From assembly GCA_029948255.1 (NCBI GenBank), contig JALIZF010001404.1:1-64000 (forward strand): a DNA stretch of 64,000 bases, read 5' to 3'. The notes beneath the pieces were generated by a model, which saw nothing but the letters and a program-made list of their open reading frames with translations, ran no database searches and was not told the origin of the DNA. The position numbers and the translations under genes are program-made. Every line of letters starts with the position of its first letter. Position 1 is the stretch's first letter. Source of the stretch: Telmatactis stephensoni (Eukaryota; Cnidaria; Anthozoa; Actiniaria; Isophelliidae). Below are positions 55,905-64,000 of the stretch, piece by piece.

Positions 55905-56215
55905 TTTGTCATGGCAGCTTTGCGATTGCATGATCACATATATAAAAGGAAGGTTGCAGGTTCGAATCTCGATGCATTTGCTCAACTTTTTTTTTGTTCT
56001 CTAGTTTTCTAATAAATTGTTTCCTTTATACTGTCTCATTCATCACTTTTTTCGTAGACTTCGTAGATTTTTTAAAGCTGTATTTCAATTTTTTCTCCCC
56101 TATAACCCTCTCCAAGGTTGAGAATACTTCGAGATTCAAACCTGCAACCGTGATCACAAAGCGGTTGGGTGGTAATGGTAGCATGCGTTGCACAGTAAGT
56201 CAATGAAATGAATAA
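55905..56215. repeat. Inverted pair of tRNA-like SINE copies
   Basis: GGTTGCAGGTTCGAATCTCG on the plus strand near 55950 and a minus-strand GGTTGCAGGTTTGAATCTCG near 56140 are pol III B-box regions facing each other. The minus copy has an upstream tRNA-like head. The flanking 55.4-57.5 kb holds no gene. Confidence 0.55.
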
Positions 56216-57510
56216 TAAACATTTTTCTCTTCATTTTTAAGGCAAAGATATTTGGCAGATGATTATTTAAGCACAGATTATTATTTCAGGAAATATTTTA
56301 ATCTTAGATGGACCAAATAGTAAAGTGCTAAATTAAATACACTTCTGAAATATACTCTTCCCAAATAAAAATTTTTTTCAAAAATAATAATAATTTAGAA
56401 TTTTTTGCAGCTCCAAAATATCATGAATTACATCTTTTTGCTATATCTACATTGTCCACTGTAGGCTTCTTCACAGTTATTTTCTGGGCTGTCACATAAT
56501 CCTTTCCTTTAACTCACAAACCTTTCAGTGCGAGAGAAGTATCATGCAGTGATCCCCAGAAAATGACTGCAAGGGAAACTGCAAGACAAGTTACTTTACA
56601 AAAGTATTCTGCTTCTATCAATATTTGTTGTTGATGATTATTCAAAATTATTAATATGTACATCATTAGTTAAAAATTATTTGTTATTCATTTTTTTCTA
56701 TTTGGAAAATAATTGAATTATTTTTGCTACACTAGCATATACAGTACTTATTTAACTCTCACAGTTACAGTATAAGTGGATGGTAACTGATTTTGTCAAC
56801 CATGCTGTTACATTACTGACCAGTTATTGACAACGAGTTTGTGTGGGCGAAACGGCCCGTGTGCGAGTTGACTGTAAACCCTTACCCCATCATGCACACT
56901 GACCACTTAAAATCACTTAGTATACTAACCACTTATCAACCACTTACAAACTAATTATCAAACACTTACTGACCACTTAATTACAATACAATGCAGATTG
57001 TTTACTATTACCCAATGTATATTTACAGCCAAAAAATGATCAATTAAACAAGATTTTATGAATATCTTAACTAGAGTTCAAAAACATTTGCCTTATCCTT
57101 GACGTAATGCAGCTATAATTATGAAAATAAACTATATTCACATGTAATGAAATTTAACTTTTTTAAATTTCATTACATTTCTCATCACCAACACAGATGA
57201 ATATTCACAAACTATAATCATACTTTAAGAGTTAAAAATAGCAAGGGAATTAAAGGTCAATATATTATATCTACACTATCTGACTAGAAGGTCCTCAGTA
57301 GTATTGGCGGGATGTGCAATCTGTTTTGGGAGGTGGGATTTGAGATGCAAGCCAAAATACAAGCAGGAATCCATGTGAATCAAATACCTATTAAACTTTG
57401 AAAACTTCTGAGTGCAATTTCCAACATGAATAACATTAAAAGCCCCATAAGAAACTGTGAGGTTAAACACATTAGTCAATCATAGGAAAAATAACTTCCC
57501 AAGCATGTTG

Positions 57511-57651
57511 GAGTGGTTTTCATTTGACCATGAAGGAATAGACAAACTAATAGTTGGTAGTAGACTCTAAACCTATTGTTTTCTTTTGTTCTTTATTAAC
57601 TAGTACAAACTATATAGTCATTTTTCTTTCATGGTCAAATGAAAATCACTC
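57511..57651. mobile_element. MITE GAGTGGTTTTCATTTGACCA
   Basis: This is a reverse-orientation copy of 37849-37992 sharing AACCTATTGTTTTCTTTTGTTC. It lies beyond the 3' end of the sorting nexin. Confidence 0.8.
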
Positions 57652-57815
57652 TATCCTGTGTGTTAGCCACAGTGAACTAACAAAGGATGATTAAACTTAA
57701 ATTTGACAAGAGTGGAATTTCTATTAAAAATTGGCTGGATAGTGGGAATTTAGAATCCTATTACAGACCCTCTTACTAATACATTAAACTATATATTAAA
57801 ATAATAAATATAAAT

Positions 57816-60413
57816 CTACTTCATGGAGGAGTGTATGCTTGCTGATAAGTCTTGTGCATCCTTGGGTGAAAATCCAATGGTATTAATACTCGTATTACTG
57901 TCAATAGAAGCAATACTTGCACTATGAAATGACTTGGCGTCATCTTGATCAATGTCATTTACCATGACGTAGGTATCAAAATCTGACAGCACGACATTAT
58001 AACAAGATCTTAAAGTACATGTGTTCAAGGCATTTTCTATTTGGTTTGATTCTGACAAATGTATCAAATCTTCAGCTGTGTATTCCTGTTTGGAATTGCC
58101 ATTTAAATAGTCCTCTATTTGACGAATTGACATTTCAGTTTGTAGAAAGAGATGAAGTCCAACAAACGAGAGATAATGTCTTTTATTTAAAACCCTGGAA
58201 AAAAAAATAACTTTATGTGAGCATAACAACAGTGTTACATTATTACATTATAATACATTAATGATTGTGTTACAAGAATTTTTGATATTATGTGAACTTT
58301 GACCTTCAAACAGTCCATTGGAATTTGGTTATTTGCTTGTCAATCAAAACCAAAAAAATCAAAACAATTAATAAAGATACTTACAATAAAAACCTAAATT
58401 ATTTTAGTCAATGAGGTCATTTTGGGTTTTACTAATTATTAATGTATATTTTTGATTTTTAACTCAATTATTGATGGAAGCGAATAATCAACTTCAAATG
58501 GACTGTTTCAGAAACTGAGTTCACATAACATTTACCAAGAATATTGCTTTAAAGTGCACAAATTATTAAGCAGAAGTATAAGCTGACAGTAAAATTTCAG
58601 TTTTGACATCTCACAAGACAGTAGACAAATGTAGATCAGATTACGACTGGGAATTCCCCTAGACAAAACAATGCCGTTTGACCTTTCGTGTTAGTCACAT
58701 GCATATCATTGTGAAAGGATATTTCTGAATATAACATTCATGTCATTGTGAAAGGATATTTCTAAATATAAAATTCTTACTTGTATAAAAACTCTTTCAA
58801 GCCTCGCATCCTTGAATGTACAAATTTAGGTTCAAACCTACCAAATAATTGCTTTGGTGGAAGATCTGGAACAGTGACCTCACTGAAAATAGACAGACAA
58901 TTGGTGCAATTGTAAATCCAATCCAATAAGTTTATTCTATATTCCATAGCTTTTAAGTTGTCTTGTTCTCTATCACAGTGTAGACTATCACAGTATTGTC
59001 TATCAAAGTGTAGTCTAACACATGTGTACAACTTTTACTGTTTCAACATGGCTAAGCAAACAAGAATATTTTTGAGTGCAAAACAAACAAAATTCAATTT
59101 TGCAGGAAATTCATGAGTTTGGTACTCAAAAAATCTGAGTTTGCATAATAAGTTCAATGATAAATACCTGGCGAAGCCATTGATTTCTTGTGTATCCAAT
59201 TTATTTCGCAGCCATATAAAATCAGAGTATCTTCTCCTCACACAAGACTTTTTTCTTGAAAAAGCTATATTATTAGTCTAAAAATGACAAAACATACATT
59301 TACATATCACAATTATTTTTAGCAAATCATTTATCACATAGTTTGATAATGTTTACTGGAGGTGTGACAATATGCCCTTAATTGGTTGAAATTAAGGCCC
59401 GATTCACACAACAACATATGCATAAGTGTTTTTACCTGTTTCATGTACTTTATATATTATTGTGTGAACCTAACTGATACTAAAAATGTAAAAATATGGG
59501 GAACGTCTTCATTTTATTCTTCCCATTTCTTTTTCCTTTCTCTTTGCTAGAATGGGCTACAATATATATTTAGGAAAGTGAAAGTTTGTCAAGAGTACAA
59601 TTACGTCAACGTTTCCCCTAAAAAAATCAATCTTTTAAAGAAACAAAAATACCCTCCAAAGATAAGCTCTCAAAGTTGATGTAAAATAAAAGCTCCCCAA
59701 TAGAGGGAGGGATGGAGGGAGGGGGTATAGAATTGACGATCCCAAATCAGAAGACATTAGAACTTTGACCTGGAATCTGTGAATGCTTTTTTGTATCTTT
59801 TGAAGAAATACAGATTAAATGAATTATACATGGTACTCGTGTACAACTGACTCTAACCTCAAGTTTGACTTCATAATCAACGTATCTTCCTTTGTCGCAA
59901 TTGTGTATTCTTGGATTAACAACATCAACTTCGACAGGCTGGACAGTACAACAACATATTAAAATGGTTATTCCATTCACTCAAACATAAGTTTATATAT
60001 TTAAAACGAGTTAACTAACTCTATTAGATATAAAAATGCTGAAAGACAAGACAGTTTCCGCTTAGCGCTGACACAGGCCTAACACGACCGGTTCGACGCG
60101 ACGAGTTTTGGTTTCAAACATTATCAGTAACCTGTAGTATGTAATCCTTCATGTTTTTAAAATCAAACCTACAGCTTTAAAACGTTTTCTACAGCTTTAA
60201 AACATCGATAGTTCAATGAACAAACCAAAGCTTTCAGGATTTATGAAATTTACACAAATGCTAAAAGTGAATTTACGCGCCAAAATAAGCTTACTACTGC
60301 TAAAATCGGTGAGATAGAACCAAAAATATCAAGATTAAAAAGCCCAGAGACATAATTTAACATTTATTGTACCTTCTTACCCTTATATCAGGACTTCTTC
60401 TTCTGTTTTTCAT
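57816..60413 (-). CDS. PX-domain sorting nexin, SNX10/SNX11-like
   Basis: Five exons (60381-60413, 59858-59938, 59168-59277, 58781-58882, 57816-58194) join in frame to give 234 residues. [24 protein letters not shown] opens the PX fold. [16 protein letters not shown] (about 50-65) carries the phosphoinositide-binding [33 protein letters not shown] (about 82-107) is the PPK loop and second basic site. After the PX domain, [21 protein letters not shown] matches the extended-PX tail of SNX10/11. The last 70 residues are Ser- and Asp-rich. The family binds PI3P on endosomes, and SNX10 aids V-ATPase trafficking. SNX10 and SNX11 cannot be told apart here. Confidence 0.9.
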
Positions 60414-60597
60414 GATTACAGCAGGTAAGATCGCCAAAAATACAACGACTCCCACGACCTTGACCAAAGTCTCATGACTTGTGTTTATAAATGAGGCTCA
60501 CGGCGACGGCATGATGCAACGTGTTTGACAGCCATGTGATTTGCACGTGATGATGTACGTCACAAGTGTGACAGACACGCTTTCGTGGAAAGGTGTA

Positions 60598-61252
60598 TGC
60601 CAATAAAGCCTAGCCAAATCCTTTTGAATCTAGAAATACATCATATAAATAAATAAACGTTTTATATAAATATTTCTGAATAAAATCAACTCCTCTCTGA
60701 GAATTAAGCAATTCAAATCTGAAAATGCAAATGAGATGACGTCAAAGCAGGAATTATAGTATACAAATACAGTACTAGATACCGGAATTTTATACTATTT
60801 TTCCGTATTTGAAAAAAGAATCACATTGTTAAAGTACAAGGTATGGTGAGTATTTTTGCTACTCAACTGAAATGCACTTGTTTCAGAACTAAAACCAAAA
60901 TCAAGCAAATTCCTGCTTTAATAGACGTCATTTCATTTGCATTTTCAGATTTGAATTGTTTAATTCTCAGAGAGCTAGGAGTTGATTTTATTCAGAAATA
61001 TTTATATAAAACGTTTATTTATATGATGTATTTCTAGATTCTAGGCCCTAACACGAAAACTTATGTTAACTTAGGGCCTAGGCATTAAAACAAGAGCCCT
61101 TACAAACAAATATATGTACATATTAAATATTTTAATTACTATATATAAGGTAAAACTATTTTTATAATGTAAAATATCAAAATGCACAAAATAAACATTG
61201 TATTGTATTGTATTGTATTGATTCAAAAGGATTTGACTAGGTTTTATTGGCA
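60598..61252. mobile_element. 655-base foldback TGCCAATAAAGCCTAGCCAA
   Basis: Outer ends TGCCAATAAAGCCTAG... and ...CTAGGTTTTATTGGCA match, and inner arms (ATACATCATATAAATAAATAAACG..., CTGAAAATGCAAATGA) pair over about 160 bases. The right side has about 170 additional bases including a (TATTG)n run, so a second insertion is likely. Confidence 0.75.
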
Positions 61253-61559
61253 CTTTAAAATATGACATACTACCATTTGTTTTCATTTCACTTTCATCGA
61301 ATTCCTAGTTCCTATTCTAATCTGATTCCTAAATTTTAAGCTTTCCAAAGCCAGATATAATTATACTAGTATAAAAATACATGGAAGCTCATGTCAGAGA
61401 TATTCCAGTAGATTAGAGTAGTTTACGATCGAATCTAGACCAAGCACCCTTGACTATAGCCTCCACCGCAGGCAACTGTTCGCTTTTTCGCTGGGCCTCC
61501 TGTGTTAAAGACACGTAGTGGCCTGGACGCCAGGCGAGAAAAGGCTACCTTGACTAATG

Positions 61560-61790
61560 GCCCCTTCATTGTGTGGGTCAGAGGCTGAACTAAAGACATA
61601 AAGAGTTATCATGGTGCAATGCCATTGCGAAACAAATTGGGTAAGCCATTGCATTGCACTGGTATGTAACATCAAAATAATTGTGCAGCCGCCACTTTTT
61701 GGGCGTTTCAACGTATAATATCCCCTGCAATGGTTCGTGCAACTTGTTTCGTAACACCATTATCGCATTGTGTAATAGAGCCTTCATGTC
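61560..61790. repeat. Degraded repeat with CAACTTGTTTCGTAAC words
   Basis: AATGCCATTGCGAAACAAAT and CAACTTGTTTCGTAACACCA recall the GGCGCTGTTACACTG family, with much divergence. No gene is seen in 61.25-63.4 kb. Confidence 0.35.
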
Positions 61791-62322
61791 ATTAGTCTGC
61801 TTCGCAGCCGCCGGTGGGGTTTCGATTGGTCACGATCGAAACGAAAACCCCCACGTCAGCAAACTGAAGTCGGAAGTTTAACGATCGGATTGGCTATGAT
61901 ATCAGTGAGTATTATTCGTTTTCGGCAGCCAAATGAACTTTTCCGTTCTGCTTCGGCTAATTAGAAAATTTTCTTTATCTCACGCTGGTGGCAAATGCAT
62001 GGTTAAAGTATTCCAGGTAATTTCCTAGTAATTGCCAGCACAATCAGTCTCATTATAATTTATAATTTATTAACTTCGCATTACAAAAAACAATACAATG
62101 ACATATAATACATTACAAGGCAGGGAAGCCACAACAGCAACGCCAATTACTGTGGTCCCAAAAACTATGCAACATAAATATAAATATCAAATTGAGGTTT
62201 CCGACATTGTGCCCAAGTACCAATGGTCGCAAGGTCATCACGACTTCGTAGTTTGCACTTTGCATATCGGTGACATATGACCAGTACAGATTTTATCTTA
62301 TTTCATTTCATTTTATTCATTT

Positions 62323-62470
62323 GTTCATTCGTTCGTTCGTTCGTTCGTTTGTTCGTTCATTCGTTCGTTCGTTCGTTCGTTCGTTCGTTCGTTCGTTCGT
62401 TCGTTCGTTCGTTCGTTCACAATTCGTTCACGTCACTCACTTATTCGTTCGCTCGTTCGTTCGTTCGTTG
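62323..62470 (+). repeat. (GTTC)n microsatellite
   Basis: About 30 GTTC units with a few GTTT, ATTC and GCTC variants form a long tetranucleotide array. Confidence 0.95.
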
Positions 62471-62488
62471 ATTCATTGATTTACTAGA

Positions 62489-62598
62489 CTGCGTTGCTGG
62501 CGGTCTGCGGGTTTTTGGGGCGGCGGAAGAAAATGACATTGAAATGAATGGTCTTTCATTTCTTTCTCGCCCCAAACCGCAGACCACCAGCAACGCAG
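62489..62598. mobile_element. Foldback CTGCGTTGCTGG
   Basis: CTGCGTTGCTGGCGGTCTGCGG pairs with CCGCAGACCACCAGCAACGCAG, with inner GGGGCGG...AGAAA and TTTCTCGCCCC arms. It lies directly after the microsatellite. Confidence 0.75.
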
Positions 62599-63430
62599 GC
62601 TTTTCATTTACTAATTTGGATTAGTTTTAGATTTCTTATTGCATGTGATCAAAATTACACAGATATTACAAGACTTCTTTTATAATTACACATAGACTGA
62701 TCAAACTAGGGAAAGACTGCGTAGCACGCAGTTGATGTAATATATTCATAAAGATACATAATACAAAAACACATAATGGAATAGAACGAATACCGAATTT
62801 TTTGAATTTCCCGATCAAACTATGCACTTAAAAATACAAAGATCAGATAAAGCAGCATTTGCCAGCCCTGCAATTCAACTTTTCGCCGAGTGGCTATCTC
62901 GCGTATTTCATTAGACAAAATCAGTTGCAATAGATGACAAAATAGAACAAGGGAAACAGCAGACGACATGAAGGACCACGTGACCTACTTCTTTCGCGCC
63001 TGCGCGTTTGACACTCAAGTTGTTAAAGTTTACGACAACTGTAAAATGTCACGCCCCTGCGTTGAAATGGCGAAAAAAGCCGATCACGTGATCATCTGTC
63101 ATCCGGCGTTCCCGATCATGATACTTAATCTCAGTCTCTAATGTCAGTCAGCATGAACAGGAATGTTTGCCTAGCTGCAAGTATTGTGTGAGTAGAATAA
63201 GAAATGCAGATGATACAGCTAGGTTAAGCGTGCGCACATATTGAGGATCATGTTGTCATTTTCTTAATTGTATTTATATCTTATTTTTGTAGAATGACAA
63301 ATAAGCAAATGAACGTTAGTTTCTAGTCCTTGTCAATTCTCTTCGCCACAGGAAAACCAATCAAAGCTATGGTCTCGACGTTAATTCGATATGTGACCAA
63401 TCTGTAAGATGAGGTCATCGCGTTGCTTTG

Positions 63431-64000
63431 TCAGTCTTCAGGCTCTTCGGAATCCTCTGTTACCATGACATCCACTGTCTCCCTGACAACCACATAGTAA
63501 TGATAATAAAGTGACTGGCTTGCTGGTGTTCTGGATAAAGAAAACCTTCTACCATCGATAAGATGGCAATGCTGCTGTCCATTAATACGTCTTTCTATTA
63601 AAATTGACTTACATTCCGAATCTTTTAAACATTCATAAGCACAAGAAATCTTATCTGGGACTGATATTGACTTCATGATTTCATTGTCTGAGCCATCGTC
63701 ACTTAGGTCAGCGGCTGCCAGGACGAGTTGTACTTTGAGCTTCTCCTCTTGAAATGATAAAAAAAACACATTCTTGAAGAACATAATAGCAAAAGACATA
63801 CATGTAATGAGAAAAAAATTGAACTTCAATAGAATTACATAGAATTATCAGTTGAAAAATGTTGTATGCGAATACTGATGCAGCTGATATAACATTGCTA
63901 GAGTGTATAGTAGTAATTGCATCTGTACTACTGACCAGTTTCAAATTCACATTCTGATTCATCACCGCTACTTCTTGAAATCACATCAAAACAAGTGACA
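63431..64000 (-). CDS. 3' end of a Cys-containing, possibly PAN-like protein (partial)
   Basis: A last exon (63431-63747) and part of the preceding one (63936-64000) join in frame. The visible part contains SVPDKISCAYECLKDSECKS, then HCHLIDGRRF and an acidic end, TEDSEEPED. The CxxxCxxxxxC spacing followed by another Cys resembles a PAN/Apple-type half domain of secreted cnidarian proteins, but the match is weak. The gene continues beyond the window, so signal peptide and other domains cannot be judged. Confidence 0.55.

Noticed and set aside
62098..62280. 60-codon frame before the GTTC repeat
   Set aside because: It has an ATG and ordinary composition, but no domain, promoter, splice or 3' signal could be seen. 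It is too short to call.
62270..62479. Frames of repeated SFVR residues
   Set aside because: They are translations of the GTTC microsatellite.
3221..63000. CRISPR-like arrays
   Set aside because: Short repeats here are microsatellites, tandem duplications or words inside transposons. None has regular unique spacers, and the genome is eukaryotic.

Overview
The window is AT-rich eukaryotic DNA from an animal. Spliced genes have short exons and GT-AG introns, and the intergenic DNA and introns are packed with short terminal-inverted-repeat elements. A single-exon class A GPCR of divergent type, a WIP1-like phosphatase, NMNAT, a SNX10/11-type sorting nexin and casein kinase 1 alpha suggest a cnidarian, most likely an anthozoan (coral or sea anemone). 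The species assignment is inference. There are no bacterial or viral operons.

Layout. 0.4-3 kb: a broken C2H2 micro-gene and a three-exon micro-gene arranged head to head, then a GPCR with decayed copies of its own 5' end. 3.2-4.3 and 9.7-10.7 kb: a 1 kb direct repeat. 5.8-6.5 kb (minus): dual-specificity phosphatase. 7.3-9.3 kb: a three-exon tail-anchored micropeptide. 12-14.3 kb and 43.1-48 kb: two arms of a long inverted repeat enclosing about 29 kb. Inside it lie WIP1/PPM1D-like (14.8-18.8 kb), a heparan sulfate 3-O-sulfotransferase fragment (21.3-21.8 kb), three micro-genes (22.5-25.2 kb) and an 11-exon RNase H-fold transposase-like gene (27.1-38.3 kb) with a broken relative at 40.6 kb. 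The right arm carries a second tail-anchored micropeptide gene (43.5-45.8 kb). 49.5-51.5 kb (minus): the 5' exons of CK1 alpha. 52.8-55.4 kb: NMNAT. 57.8-60.4 kb (minus): SNX10/11-like. 63.4 kb to the end (minus): the 3' end of a cysteine-containing, possibly PAN-like gene.

The strongest novelty is a set of nine 16-base stem-loops matching, or nearly matching, the metazoan replication-dependent histone mRNA 3' stem-loop. None follows a recognisable core histone. They follow unrelated micro-genes (C2H2, basic helical and orphan proteins) and the transposase-like gene. Nearly all are followed 11-15 bases later by a shared AAAAGTCATGAC-like element, placed where a histone downstream element would lie. 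Two of these genes sit in a duplicated divergent promoter resembling a histone gene pair. This looks like a non-histone gene family using histone-type, possibly cell-cycle-linked, 3' end formation.

Other points of interest are two tail-anchored micropeptide genes sharing intron phases and a 64-base middle exon, and three non-autonomous elements with 6-base target duplications whose interiors are built from degenerate CGTGAATC or CGGGATT words.
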